From NCBI GenBank assembly GCA_026990385.1, contig JALXDL010000033.1, positions 1 to 64,000 on the forward strand: 64,000 nt of DNA, in the 5' to 3' direction. Origin of the DNA: DRKI01 sp011051875 (lineage in GTDB: Bacteria; Desulfobacterota; Desulfobulbia; Desulfobulbales; Desulfobulbaceae). A program made the translations under genes and the position numbers. Positions 43,925-53,615 of this stretch are shown piece after piece. How positions within the stretch are numbered: the stretch's first letter is position 1; each line of letters opens with the position of its first letter. A model generated the notes under the pieces. The model was given only the letters and a program-made list of their open reading frames with translations. It was not told where the DNA came from and did no database searches.

Positions 43925-45520
43925 TCACCCCCGGCGCCGGAAGATCAGCAGGGGAATCATCAGGGCCAGGCAGGCGATGCCGAACCGGTAGCCGCCGCGG
44001 ACAAAAACCGTCTTGATCTCCAGCATGGGCACCTGGCCGGTCAGGGCCATGGCCTGGAAGATGGGCGACTGCCTGATGATATTGCCGGCAGGACCGACAA
44101 AGCCCGAGATACCGGTGTTGGCGGCCCGGACCAGGGAACGTTTGGTCTCCACGGCCCGGAACACGGCCATGGCCATGGACTGGTAGGGGGCACTGGAACG
44201 GCCGTACCAGGCGTCGTTGGTCAGGTTGACCAGCAGGTTGGCGCCTCCGGCCACCTCGCGGCGGGCGATACCGGGAAAGATGGACTCGAAACAGATCAGC
44301 ACTCCCGGCCGCATCCGTCCGGCCACCAGGGGCGCGGCCGAGCTTCCGGCGGTAAAATCGCCCACGCTCACCACCAGGGGATCGAGAAAGGGGAACAACC
44401 TGCGCAGGGGCACATACTCGCCAAAGGGGACCAGGTGCTGCTTGGAGTACCGGCCGGCCACCCGGGCCGAGGGATCGAGCAGCAGGGCGGAGTTGAAGTA
44501 ACGGACCCGGGGCTTTTCGCCGGACGCGGCAGGAACAAGGTCATAGGTCGGAGCGCCGGTGAGCAGCCAGACGTTCTGCCGGCGGACAAAGTCGGCCACC
44601 AGCCCGGCCAGGGGATCGCTTTGCAGATAGAAGGGCAGGGCCGTCTCCGGCCAGACCAGCAGCTCGGTGGTCCGCTGGCGCAGGGCGGCCGCGGAGAGGC
44701 TGGTATAGGTCTTCACCGTGGCCTCGCGATTGGCCGGGGTCCATTTGACCCCCTGGTCGATATTGCCCTGGACCACGGTGACCCGAACCTGGAGGGCACG
44801 GCGCATGAGCGACGGCATGACCCGGTCGCGGAGCATGGAATAGCCGAACACAAAGACCACCAGGCAGCCGGCGGCCAGGAGCAGGTGCCGTTCGGCACGC
44901 TGGTTCCAGCGGACGTCCCGCCGCTGCCGGTCCACGATGGCCACCACCAGTCCATTGACCAGGACCAGCCAGAAGCTCACCAGGTGATGACCGCCCAGGT
45001 CGGCGGCCTGGATCAGCATGGGCTGGCCATACAGGCCATAGGCCAGGTCCATCCATGGAAAACCGGTCAGGACCAGGCCGCGCATCTGCTCCAGCCCCAC
45101 CCAGAACAGGGGCGCGGTCCAGACCAGGGTCGCCACCCATCGCTCCCGGTGCCAGGATCGGCCGGCCACCAGGCTGAGCAGGAAACAGAACAGGCCCGTG
45201 TAGAGGGCCATGTAAAGGGCGAGCAGAACCAGGGCCGCCACCGAGACCCAGACCGGCAGGCCGCCATAGCGGCCAAGGACGATGACGATCCAGTAGAGCA
45301 GGACCAGGTGATAGAGAAGTCCCGCCAGCAGGCCCATGCCGCCGCTGCGCAGGGGCGACAGGTAGAGGGTGCCGTAGAGGAGCGGGACCAGGGCGACGAA
45401 AAGCAGGGGCCACCAGCCGGCCGGGCCGGGCATGGCCAGCGAAAGCAGCAGGGCCGAGGCCAGGCCCATGGCAGCGGCGAAACCGCGCCCCTGCCGGTAT
45501 GAAGCAGGCGGCCGGGGCAT
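43925..45520 (-). CDS. lnt: Apolipoprotein N-acyltransferase
   Basis: A 531-residue inner-membrane enzyme that acylates the N-terminal cysteine of lipoproteins. About six membrane segments fill residues 10-230, then a nitrilase-like domain. The catalytic triad is visible: Glu292 (LVWPETALPF), Lys360 (YSKQHLVPFGEYVP) and Cys410 (VLICFESIFP). ATG overlaps the corC-like stop (ATGA), a common corC-lnt arrangement. Confidence 0.96.
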   Translation of the reverse strand: MPRPPASYRQGRGFAAAMGLASALLLSLAMPGPAGWWPLLFVALVPLLYGTLYLSPLRSGGMGLLAGLLYHLVLLYWIVIVLGRYGGLPVWVSVAALVLLALYMALYTGLFCFLLSLVAGRSWHRERWVATLVWTAPLFWVGLEQMRGLVLTGFPWMDLAYGLYGQPMLIQAADLGGHHLVSFWLVLVNGLVVAIVDRQRRDVRWNQRAERHLLLAAGCLVVFVFGYSMLRDRVMPSLMRRALQVRVTVVQGNIDQGVKWTPANREATVKTYTSLSAAALRQRTTELLVWPETALPFYLQSDPLAGLVADFVRRQNVWLLTGAPTYDLVPAASGEKPRVRYFNSALLLDPSARVAGRYSKQHLVPFGEYVPLRRLFPFLDPLVVSVGDFTAGSSAAPLVAGRMRPGVLICFESIFPGIARREVAGGANLLVNLTNDAWYGRSSAPYQSMAMAVFRAVETKRSLVRAANTGISGFVGPAGNIIRQSPIFQAMALTGQVPMLEIKTVFVRGGYRFGIACLALMIPLLIFRRRG

Positions 45521-46380
45521 CAGATTTTCCTGATCCTGACGGTCCTGATCCGCCGGGGATCGGCGGTCATGACCCGGAAGGAGAGCGGCGGCGCGTTGAC
45601 CACGGTCCCGGCCTCCGGTACCCGCCCCAGGCGGTGAAGAATGAAACCGCCCACGGACTCGTAGGGACCGTCGGGCAGGAAGACACCGAAGTGCTCCTCC
45701 ACCTCCTCGATATCGATCTTGGCGTCCACGATGATGGTCCGGTCGTCCACTACCCGCAGTTCCCGTTCTTCCTGATCGTGCTCGTCGTCGATCTCGCCCA
45801 CGATCTCCTCGATGATATCCTCCAGGGTGACCAAGCCGCGCACGCCGCCGAACTCGTCGGTGACAATGGCCATGTGCGTTTTCCTGGACTGGAACTCGCG
45901 CAGAAGCTCGGTGATGGGCTTGGACTCGGGAATAAAGTAGGGCGGATTGAAATACTCTTCCGGCCCCGTCCCATGCTCCATGTCATCCACGCAGAACCGG
46001 AGCAGGTCCTTGGCGTGCAGGATGCCGATGATCCGGTCCTGGGTGTCCTGGCAGATGGGGATCCTGGTATAGCCCTCATCGGTGATGAGCCGGATCAGGT
46101 CCTTCACCGAGGCGGAACGGTCGGCAATGACCATTTCGGCCGAGGGAGTCATGACCTCCGAGGCCACGGTCTCCCGGAAGTCGAAGATCGAGTTGATCAG
46201 CCGTTCCTCGTGGCGGCTGATCAGTCCCTGCTCTTCCCCTTCCTCGAGCAGTTCCTGGATTTCCTGCTCCAGCTCCTCGGTGGTGTCCGGCGTCCCGCGG
46301 AGGCGGAGCAGGGAGCGCAACCGCTGCCAAAAGCCCCGTCCCTCTCCTGTGCCGTTGTGCTGTGTCTGCTGGTCATCCAT
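45520..46380 (-). CDS. corC: CorC/HlyC-family CBS-domain protein
   Basis: A 286-residue protein with two CBS domains (about 75-200; SEVMTPSAEMVIADRSAS, GYTRIPICQDTQDRIIGILHAKD, THMAIVTDEFGGVRGLVTLEDIIEEIVGEI-type motif) and a CorC_HlyC C-terminal domain (about 210-285). No membrane segment is present, as in soluble CorC. The family is linked to magnesium/cobalt efflux; pairing with lnt is the usual context. Confidence 0.92.
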   Translation of the reverse strand: MDDQQTQHNGTGEGRGFWQRLRSLLRLRGTPDTTEELEQEIQELLEEGEEQGLISRHEERLINSIFDFRETVASEVMTPSAEMVIADRSASVKDLIRLITDEGYTRIPICQDTQDRIIGILHAKDLLRFCVDDMEHGTGPEEYFNPPYFIPESKPITELLREFQSRKTHMAIVTDEFGGVRGLVTLEDIIEEIVGEIDDEHDQEERELRVVDDRTIIVDAKIDIEEVEEHFGVFLPDGPYESVGGFILHRLGRVPEAGTVVNAPPLSFRVMTADPRRIRTVRIRKI

Positions 46381-46668
46381 GGTCAGAATGCATCATACCC
46401 GGGTGAATCTACTCTTTTTTTCACTTTCTGGCTTTGCAAGTCGCACCAGGTAGAGTACAGTAGTTCGTTTCATCTGTGAATACAAATTCCCACGATTTAT
46501 CCCGAACAGCCCCGCCCCTTCCCTGTGCAGGCGATACGGCCACCGGCGGCGGTGCCGGGAGAATTGCTTATATACCAATTATACACCACCCGGCGGCGGG
46601 AAGTGAGTACTTTGGCCGGCAGAACCCGGTCACCATTCCAGCCGCATGAATATATAAGAGGTTTTCGC

Positions 46669-48072
46669 GTGCAGGGCAAAGTACTGATCGCCAACCGCGG
46701 AGAGATCGCCATCCGGATCATGGAGGCCTGCCAGGGCCTGGGCCTGGAATACGTGGTCGTCTACACCGACGCCGACCGTGATTCCGAGCATGTGCAGCGG
46801 AACCGGCTCCAGGGGCCGGACCAGAATGCCTGGCGGGTCACCAGCTACACCGACCCCAACGATATCCTGGCCGTGGCCGATCATACCGGGTGCACCGCCA
46901 TCCACCCGGGTTACGGTTTCTTTTCTGAGGATTTCCGCTTCGCCCGCAGGGTCACGATCCGCGACCGGCCCCTGACCTTCATCGGGCCGGGCTGGGAGGT
47001 GATCAAGAACCTGGGCGACAAGATCAACACCAAGCGGGTCGCCAACCGGCTCGGCATCCCCACCATCCCGGGCACCGACGCCCCCATCTACAACGAGATG
47101 GAGGCCGAGGAAATCGCCCAGCATCTCTTCGACGTCCAGGAGGACGAAGAGATCGACCAGCCGGCCGTCCTGATCAAGGCCGCGGCCGGCGGCGGCGGCA
47201 TGGGCATCGAGGAGGTCAACCGCATCGAACAGTTCCGCCGCGTCTACCGCCAGGTGCAGAACTATGCCAAGCGCCAGTTCGGAGACGGCGGCGTGCTCAT
47301 CGAGCAGCGGCTGCGTGACTTCAACCACCTGGAGGTGCAGCTCCTCTGCTCCCGCCACAACGAGCGGGTCCACTTCGGCTCCCGCAACTGTACCATCCAG
47401 TCCACGGGCCGCCAGAAACGGATCGAGGCCGCGCCCGGATTCGACGACTCCTGCTACAACTATTCCTTTGATGCGCCCGGAGTGCTGGACCGGATCGTCG
47501 AATACTCGCTGCGCCTGGCCGATCATGTCGGCTACGACAACGTCGGCACCTGGGAATGGATCGTCAGCCGGAGCGGCAAGCCCTACCTGCTGGAGGTCAA
47601 TACCCGCATCCAGGTGGAAAACGATGTCTCGGCCAGGATCAGTTACCTGAACGGCAGACACCCCAACCTGATCCGCGAACAGATCCGGCTGGCCCTGGGC
47701 GAGCCCATGGGATACTCCCAGGAGGATATCGAGTTCCGCGGCGCCTCCATCGAGCTGCGGATCGTGGCCGAGGACACCAGGCGCGACTTCGCGCCCTGGA
47801 TCGGCACCATCACCCGCTTCGACCTGCCGCGCCACGACTGGTCTGCCGTCTACACCCATGTCCCCTCGGACCGACCCTACCCGATCCCCAGCGAATACGA
47901 TCCCAACCTGGCGCTTGCCCTGGTCTGGGGTGACTCCATGAACCAGGCCAAGCAGCGGGCCCTCGAGTTCATCGAACAGGCAAGGATCGAGGGGACCGAC
48001 TCCGCGGGCGGCGGTATCATCACCAACCTGGACTATCTCCGCGACAATCTCGACCGGCTGCTGACCTTCTGA
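46669..48072 (+). CDS. accC: Acetyl/propionyl-CoA carboxylase, biotin carboxylase subunit
   Basis: A 467-residue ATP-grasp enzyme that carboxylates biotin on a carrier protein. Landmarks: GKVLIANRGEIAIRI, HPGYGFFSEDFRFA, IKAAAGGGGMGIEEV, VQLLCSRHNERVHFGSRNCTIQ and YLLEVNTRIQVEND. The last reads TRIQVEN where the canonical motif is MNTRIQVEH, and HNERVHFGSR differs from the usual DGEV--GERDCS-; it is a diverged member. The GTG start at 46669 has AAGAGG upstream and begins the family N-terminus. The downstream fused carboxyltransferase lies 58 bases away. Confidence 0.93.
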   Translation: MQGKVLIANRGEIAIRIMEACQGLGLEYVVVYTDADRDSEHVQRNRLQGPDQNAWRVTSYTDPNDILAVADHTGCTAIHPGYGFFSEDFRFARRVTIRDRPLTFIGPGWEVIKNLGDKINTKRVANRLGIPTIPGTDAPIYNEMEAEEIAQHLFDVQEDEEIDQPAVLIKAAAGGGGMGIEEVNRIEQFRRVYRQVQNYAKRQFGDGGVLIEQRLRDFNHLEVQLLCSRHNERVHFGSRNCTIQSTGRQKRIEAAPGFDDSCYNYSFDAPGVLDRIVEYSLRLADHVGYDNVGTWEWIVSRSGKPYLLEVNTRIQVENDVSARISYLNGRHPNLIREQIRLALGEPMGYSQEDIEFRGASIELRIVAEDTRRDFAPWIGTITRFDLPRHDWSAVYTHVPSDRPYPIPSEYDPNLALALVWGDSMNQAKQRALEFIEQARIEGTDSAGGGIITNLDYLRDNLDRLLTF

Positions 48073-48130
48073 GCCGGCCTGCGCCGGCAAGAACGGCACA
48101 TTCGTCTGCCGGGCAGCCCGATGACACGAT

Positions 48131-50395
48131 ATGAACGATCTTCTCAAACAACTGCACGACATCGAGCAGCGCATCGATTACCTCATCCACATCAAGGATG
48201 CGGCCGACTGGGGCAACCTGTCGGTTTTCAAGGAGGCCTGCGCCAAGCTCAAGGATTCGGTCTACGACATGAAGGAGGACGAGTTCGCCGGGCAGATCGG
48301 CAAGCTCGAGGAGTCCATCCGTTTCCTGGAGGTGCGCTGCGAGGAGGGGCTGACCCCCATGGAGCGGGTACGCATCGTGCGCAGTCCCCTGCGATTCTCG
48401 CTCAAGGACATCCTGGAAAACGTCTACGAGGAGTACACCGAGCTGGGCGGCGAGGGCGAGGCCAACATCGACCCCGCCATGGTGGTGGCCAAGGCCAACA
48501 TCGTGCGCCGGATCAAGAGAAAACCCTACACCTCGCCGGTCATGGTCATCGGCCAGGAGGTGGGCCATGGCGAGGAGTTCCGCAACGGCGGCTCCTGCAA
48601 ACCCTGGGGCAACGAGAAGGCCCTGCGCTACATGCGGGTCGCCGAGACCGAGGGCATCCCCATCCACTTCTACATCTTCACCCCCGGCTCCTATCCCATC
48701 GAGGAGTATCCCGGCGCAGCCCAGCAGATCGCCCGCAACCTCTACGCCATGACCAAGCTCGGCGTGCCCATCATCTCGGTGATCTCCGAGGGCGGATCGG
48801 GCGGGGCCGAGGCCATTGGCTTGAGCGATTTCCGGATCATGTTCTCGCACGGCTACTACTCGGTCATCTCGCCCGAGGGCGCGGCGGCCATCGAGGGCAA
48901 GGTGCGCGAGGGCCAGAAGGTACCGGCGGCGCTGATCGAGAAATGCGCCCGCCAGCTCCACATCACGGCCGAGGACAACCTGCGGCTCGGCACCATTGAC
49001 CGCATCATCCAGGAGCCGCCCCTGGGCGCGAAAAGCGATGACTTCGCCTTTTTCGCCCGCATCCGTTCCGAGATCATCCGCGCCACCGACGAGGTGGTCC
49101 TGCGCACCAAGAGCGTGCGCGGTTTCCGGGCCTACGAGGTGAAGCGCAAGAAGGCGGTCAACCCGGAGGAGGCGCCGCAGATCGACATCCCGTGGGATCT
49201 TGACCCGAAGGAGAAAAGACGGCTGTTGGCCCTGCGCTCGAAAAAGTACCGGGAGATGGCCCTTAACGGCTTCGGCGGCGAGGCCATGCCCGCGGAAAAT
49301 ATCTTCAAGTCCCTGCTGGCGGCGTCGGAGAAGCTCTATTACACCTTCCGATACGACGTGGTCAAGAACCAGCAGAAGCAGATGCAGAAGAAGCTCAAGG
49401 AGGTCAGCGGCGAGGGTTCGGTCCTGATCCAGCGGCTGACCGAGCCTTTTGTCTCGGCCTATGCCTTTGTCCGGCGCAAGGAAAAGAAAAAAACAGCCAA
49501 GGCCGCCCCCCTGATCACCACGCCGGGCCCGGGCCAGGAGCAGGATCCCCTGGAGCTGACCGACACCTACACCAGCCCACTCGCCAACGAGGACCGGACC
49601 GTGACCTGTCCCAACGCGGCAAAGTATGGCTGCAAGGACCTCTGGGTGCCGGACCTGTACGGCGAATTCTGCGGGGTCTGCGAAAACTGCGGCCACCACT
49701 TTCCCCTGGAATACCAGTGGTACATCAAGAACATCTTTGATCCCGACTCGGTCCGATCCTTCAACACGGACATCTATTCCAAGAATCCGCTCCAGTACGA
49801 GGGATTTGACGAGCGGCTGCAGATGGCGCGCAGCAAGACCGGGCTCGGCAGCGCCAACCTGACCTTCCACGCCCGGGTGATGGACATCCACCTGGTGGTC
49901 ACCATGCTGATCGCGGACTTCCGCAACGGCACGGTGGGCGCGGCCGAGGGGGAGAAGTTCGTGCTCGCCTGCGAGCTGGCCAAGCGCAAGAAGCGGCCCC
50001 TCCTCGCCTATGTCCACACCACCGGCGGCATCCGCATCCAGGAGGGAACCCTCGGCGTCATCCAGATGCCCAAGTGCACCATGGCGGTGCGGGAGTACAT
50101 CGATGCCGGCGGCCTCTATATCGTGGTCTATGACAACAACTCCTATGCCGGCCCGGTAGCCAGCTTCCTGGGCTGTTCGCCCTACCAGTTCGCCATCCGC
50201 TCCTGCCGCATCGGCTTTGCCGGCGAACGGGTCATCCGCGAGACCACGGGCCAGGACATCCCGCCGGACTACCACAAGGCGCGCAACGCCCTCAAGCGCG
50301 GCCACATCCAGGGCATCTGGGACCGGCGCGACTTCCGGCGCAACCTGTACAAGGCCCTGCAGACCATGGGCAGCCCGAGTCTCTACTACCGCTAG
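48131..50395 (+). CDS. Fused acetyl-CoA carboxylase carboxyltransferase, alpha-beta (AccA-AccD)
   Basis: A 754-residue protein. Residues 1-330 match the alpha subunit (QLHDIEQRIDYL, GGEGEANIDPAM, ISEGGSGGAEAIGLSD) and about 480-750 match the beta subunit (zinc ribbon then YVHTTGGIRIQEGTLGVIQM and YAGPVASFLGC). They are joined by a charged, Lys-rich linker (about 400-480). Such an alpha-first fusion is unusual; the two subunits are normally separate. The zinc ribbon has five cysteines (493, 501, 514, 517, 520), one more than usual, with a wider first gap. With accC it would carboxylate an acyl-CoA, but no biotin carrier gene is in this window. Confidence 0.9.
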   Translation: MNDLLKQLHDIEQRIDYLIHIKDAADWGNLSVFKEACAKLKDSVYDMKEDEFAGQIGKLEESIRFLEVRCEEGLTPMERVRIVRSPLRFSLKDILENVYEEYTELGGEGEANIDPAMVVAKANIVRRIKRKPYTSPVMVIGQEVGHGEEFRNGGSCKPWGNEKALRYMRVAETEGIPIHFYIFTPGSYPIEEYPGAAQQIARNLYAMTKLGVPIISVISEGGSGGAEAIGLSDFRIMFSHGYYSVISPEGAAAIEGKVREGQKVPAALIEKCARQLHITAEDNLRLGTIDRIIQEPPLGAKSDDFAFFARIRSEIIRATDEVVLRTKSVRGFRAYEVKRKKAVNPEEAPQIDIPWDLDPKEKRRLLALRSKKYREMALNGFGGEAMPAENIFKSLLAASEKLYYTFRYDVVKNQQKQMQKKLKEVSGEGSVLIQRLTEPFVSAYAFVRRKEKKKTAKAAPLITTPGPGQEQDPLELTDTYTSPLANEDRTVTCPNAAKYGCKDLWVPDLYGEFCGVCENCGHHFPLEYQWYIKNIFDPDSVRSFNTDIYSKNPLQYEGFDERLQMARSKTGLGSANLTFHARVMDIHLVVTMLIADFRNGTVGAAEGEKFVLACELAKRKKRPLLAYVHTTGGIRIQEGTLGVIQMPKCTMAVREYIDAGGLYIVVYDNNSYAGPVASFLGCSPYQFAIRSCRIGFAGERVIRETTGQDIPPDYHKARNALKRGHIQGIWDRRDFRRNLYKALQTMGSPSLYYR

Positions 50396-50429
50396 CCCGC
50401 CCATTCCCCTGCCCTGCGGCAGCATGCCG

Positions 50430-50484
50430 TGACACCAGCCGGCGGGGTGTCAGGGCCCCGTTGCCGCGGGGCAGTGACACCCCG
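50430..50484. repeat. Nested and alternative hairpins before a small Cys protein gene
   Basis: A perfect 10-bp outer stem (50443-50452 with 50475-50484) encloses an inner 6-bp stem GCCCCG/CGGGGC. An additional TGACACC at 50430-50436 can pair instead with GGTGTCA (50446-50452), giving a competing hairpin. No T-run follows. Confidence 0.75.
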
Positions 50485-50674
50485 GGCGGCACCCTGCCGC
50501 GTGGCCCGGCATCCGCCGGCCGACCTTTCACCCGCCCCTGACCGGACCCCGCCCTGAAAAATCCCACCCGGTGGCATAAAGAACATCGCCTCTCCTGCCG
50601 ATAAGAAGAGGAAGAACATAGAACACAGAACGAGAAGGCTGTGTTGTTTCACTCAGGGAAGAGGAGGGACAACC

Positions 50675-50890
50675 ATGGCAATATGGCGATTTTCAGTCAA
50701 AGGCAATGTCGTCCGGCACGGAGGCCGGCAGCGGCGGCAGCTGACCCGGACCGGTTGCAACGAGCCGTTCAAGGACCGTTTCTGGTGCCCCAAACAGCGA
50801 TGGTTCATGAAAGAGCGGTGCCCGTTCATCAACCAGCGCGAATGCCGAAACTTCGATCAGATGTGTGGCGGTCGGCTGGCCCGGATGTAG
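50675..50890 (+). CDS. Small Cys-containing basic protein (71 residues)
   Basis: An excellent ribosome site (GAGGAGGG, six bases before ATG 50675) supports translation. The protein is basic, has five cysteines (about residues 28, 38, 49, 57 and 64), the pattern WCPKQRW and CPFINQREC, and no signal peptide. It might be a small metal-binding or nucleic-acid protein. I do not recognise a family. It stands alone between accAD and tRNA-Lys, after a hairpin-rich gap. Confidence 0.7.
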   Translation: MAIWRFSVKGNVVRHGGRQRRQLTRTGCNEPFKDRFWCPKQRWFMKERCPFINQRECRNFDQMCGGRLARM

Positions 50891-50948
50891 TCCTGACAGG
50901 CGGGTGCGCCGCTGGTATGGATATCTCGTTTTTTTCCCCAGCTTCCCC

Positions 50949-50977
50949 TTGACGCCCCCGGTATCATGTGCTAAGAA
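50949..50977 (+). promoter_or_regulatory. Probable promoter of tRNA-Lys
   Basis: TTGACG (50949-50954) and a weak TAAGAA (50972-50977) spaced 17 bases apart, with TGTGC before the -10, lie 32 bases before the tRNA. Confidence 0.5.
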
Positions 50978-51008
50978 AGAGACCGCTTTCAGCGCACAGC
51001 AACGGACT

Positions 51009-51084
51009 GGGCCGTTAGCTCAGCTGGCAGAGCAGTTGACTCTTAATCAATTGGTCCGGGGTTCGAATCCCTGACGGCCCACCA
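51009..51084 (+). tRNA. tRNA-Lys (CTT)
   Basis: Acceptor stem GGGCCGT pairs with ACGGCCC, followed by A and an encoded CCA. The anticodon loop CTCTTAA carries CTT at 51042-51044. TTCGAATCC is the T-loop. Confidence 0.96.
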
Positions 51085-51093
51085 GGATAGAAG

Positions 51094-51124
51094 GACCTGC
51101 GGAACTCTTCGCAGGTCTTTTTTT
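51094..51124 (+). terminator. Intrinsic terminator after tRNA-Lys
   Basis: An 8-bp stem GACCTGCG/CGCAGGTC with an 8-base loop is followed by a seven-base T-run. Confidence 0.92.
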
Positions 51125-51197
51125 ATATCAGCCGCAGGGGCTCCGCAGACATACCGGACCGGGGGCGGACGCCGCCGGGGCCGCGCCAACGACCTCC

Positions 51198-53378
51198 ATG
51201 CCAGAAGACACCTCCAGCGGCCGCAGGAAGAAACGGCCCGGCCTCTCCACCATGATCCTCGTCGGCGTGGCCGCCGGGATCGGCTGCGGCCTCTTCTTCG
51301 GCGAATACTGCGCCTTTCTCTCGGTTGTCGGCGACGCCTTCATCAGGCTGATGCAGATGACGATCCTGCCCTACATCGTCGTCTCGCTCATCGCCGCCCT
51401 CGGCCGGCTCCGCATGGAACAGGCCAGGCTCCTGGCCCTCAAGGCCGGCATCCTTCTGCTGTTTTTCTGGGGCATCACCTTTGCCGTGATCCTCCTCACG
51501 CCACTCTCCTTCCCCCACTGGGAATCGGCCGCATTCTTCTCCACCTCCCTGGTGAAGCCGGTCCCGAAGACGGACTTCCTGTCCCTCTACATTCCGTCGA
51601 ACCCCTTTTTCTCCCTGGCCAACAACATCGTCCCCGCGGTGGTACTCTTCACCATCCTCATCGGCGTCGCCCTGATCTCGATCCGGGACAAGCAGAGTTT
51701 TCTCGACTGCATGCAGACCGCTTCCGACGCCCTGGTCCGGGTGACCGGCATGGTGGTCCAGCTGACCCCCATCGGCGTCTTTGCCATCGCCGCCTCGGCC
51801 GCCGGCACCATGTCCATCGAGGAGTTCGGACGACTCCAGGTCTACCTGGTCAGTTTCAACGTCATCTGCCTGCTGCTCACCTTTCTCATCCTGCCGCTCA
51901 TGCTGCAGCCGGTGACACCGTTCCGGTACCGCGACGTGGTCTACTCCTTCCGGGGGGTGCTGCTCACCGCCTTCACCACCGGCAACCTGTTCGTGGTCCT
52001 GGCCATGCTGACCGAGAACTGCAAGGAACTGATGGCCAGGCGCCACATGAAGCGACCCCAGACCGATTCCTATATCGAGGTCCTGATCCCGGTCTCCTTC
52101 AACTTTCCCAACACCGGCAAGCTGATCATGCTCCTGTTCATCCTCTTTGCCTGCTGGTTCAGTGGCAGCGCCCTGGGCAGTGAACAGTATCCCACCTTTC
52201 TCTCCGCCGGACTGCTCTCCTTCTTCGGCGGTGTCGACGTGGCCCTTCCCTTCATGCTCAACCTGCTCCACTTGCCCGCCGACATGTACCAGCTCTACAT
52301 GATGACCGGCGTGATCAACGGCCGCACCTCCACCCTGCTCGCCACCATGCACCTGATCGTCTTCACGCTCCTGGCCACCAGTGCTATGACCGGCATGCTC
52401 CGGTGGGACCGGAAGAGACTGGTCCGGGTCACGCTCATCTCGGTGGGCGCCATCGCGGCCACCCTGGGCCTTATGCGCACCTACTTCACGCTGGCGGTGA
52501 GCAACAGGTATGACAAGGACAAGGTCCTGGCCCACATGTACCTGCTGGACGAACCCCTGCCGGCCAGGGTATCGACCAGGATCCCGAAGATCAGGAAGGA
52601 CGGAACCAGCGTCTCCCTCACCCGGATCAGGAAACGGGGAAAACTGCGGGTGGGCTATAACCCCGACGCTCTGCCCTTCACCTTTTTCAACAAGGCCGGC
52701 ACGCTGGTCGGCTTCGACACCAAGCTGATCTACAGGCTGGGCCAGGACATGAATCTCGACATCGAGTTCTACCCGTACAGCTATCCCCTGCTGCCCGAGC
52801 TGCTGAAGTCAGGAGCCATCGACATGGCCGTCGGCGGCATAGCCATGACCCCGTCCCGCTTCACGCACATGGAGTTCAGCCGGCCCTACCTGGACCTGAA
52901 CTGGGCCTTTGTCGTTCCCGACTACCGGCAGAAGGAATTTACCAGCATCGAGCAGGTGGCATCCACCGAAGGCCTGAAGATCGCCGTGCTCGACGACCCG
53001 TCGCTCATCTCGTCCCTGGAGAGAACGCTGCCCAGGGCCGAGATCTTGCCGGTCCACTCCTACAACCAGTTCTTTGCCGGCAACATCGGCACCTGGGACG
53101 GCATTGTCATGAGCGCCGAGGCCGGCTCGGCCTGGACCCTGCTCTACCCGGACTACACCGTGGTGGTCCCCAGGCCGGATCCCCATATCTACCCCATCGG
53201 CTTTGTGGTGGCGCCGGGCAACCAGCAACTGCTCAACTACCTCAACAGCTGGATCACCATGACCAGAAAGACGATTTTCATGCAGCGAATCTATGACCGC
53301 TGGATTCTCGGCAAGGGTGCACGGGAAAAAACACCCCGCTGGTCGGTGATCCGCAATGTCCTGCACTGGGTCAATTAG
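51198..53378 (+). CDS. SDF-type transporter fused to a periplasmic solute-binding domain
   Basis: A 726-residue protein. Residues 15-430 resemble the sodium:dicarboxylate/glutamate symporter family (SDF/DAACS), with about eight to ten hydrophobic segments (GDAFIRLMQMTILPYIVVSL is the typical early motif). A further membrane segment (about 415-435) leads to a type 3 solute-binding domain (about 470-715; RIRKRGKLRVGYNPDALPF, FDTKLIYRLGQDMNLDIEF, MAVGGIAMTPSR). The usual NMDGT motif of the transporter core is not seen where I expect it; PVSFNFPNTGK occupies that area. The binding domain probably faces the periplasm. It may be a transporter with a built-in receptor, or a membrane sensor. Confidence 0.85.
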   Translation: MPEDTSSGRRKKRPGLSTMILVGVAAGIGCGLFFGEYCAFLSVVGDAFIRLMQMTILPYIVVSLIAALGRLRMEQARLLALKAGILLLFFWGITFAVILLTPLSFPHWESAAFFSTSLVKPVPKTDFLSLYIPSNPFFSLANNIVPAVVLFTILIGVALISIRDKQSFLDCMQTASDALVRVTGMVVQLTPIGVFAIAASAAGTMSIEEFGRLQVYLVSFNVICLLLTFLILPLMLQPVTPFRYRDVVYSFRGVLLTAFTTGNLFVVLAMLTENCKELMARRHMKRPQTDSYIEVLIPVSFNFPNTGKLIMLLFILFACWFSGSALGSEQYPTFLSAGLLSFFGGVDVALPFMLNLLHLPADMYQLYMMTGVINGRTSTLLATMHLIVFTLLATSAMTGMLRWDRKRLVRVTLISVGAIAATLGLMRTYFTLAVSNRYDKDKVLAHMYLLDEPLPARVSTRIPKIRKDGTSVSLTRIRKRGKLRVGYNPDALPFTFFNKAGTLVGFDTKLIYRLGQDMNLDIEFYPYSYPLLPELLKSGAIDMAVGGIAMTPSRFTHMEFSRPYLDLNWAFVVPDYRQKEFTSIEQVASTEGLKIAVLDDPSLISSLERTLPRAEILPVHSYNQFFAGNIGTWDGIVMSAEAGSAWTLLYPDYTVVVPRPDPHIYPIGFVVAPGNQQLLNYLNSWITMTRKTIFMQRIYDRWILGKGAREKTPRWSVIRNVLHWVN

Positions 53379-53615
53379 CCCGCATGTTTCACCAGGATCG
53401 TCGCGAAAGAGCTGAACATGCCATGAATGCAGGGAACAAAGCAAAAAGGTCTGTTGACACATATTGAAATATGTCGAGGAATCCTTTTTACGCTGTGACG
53501 CGGCTGACATGGTGTTTTCGGGCCTTGCAGCAGATCGCCTGTGAAATATGCGTTATGCCTTGCTGTTGAGTTCCTGGCAGGAAAGCGGGAAAACGGCAAG
53601 AGAGAACGTTCCGTT

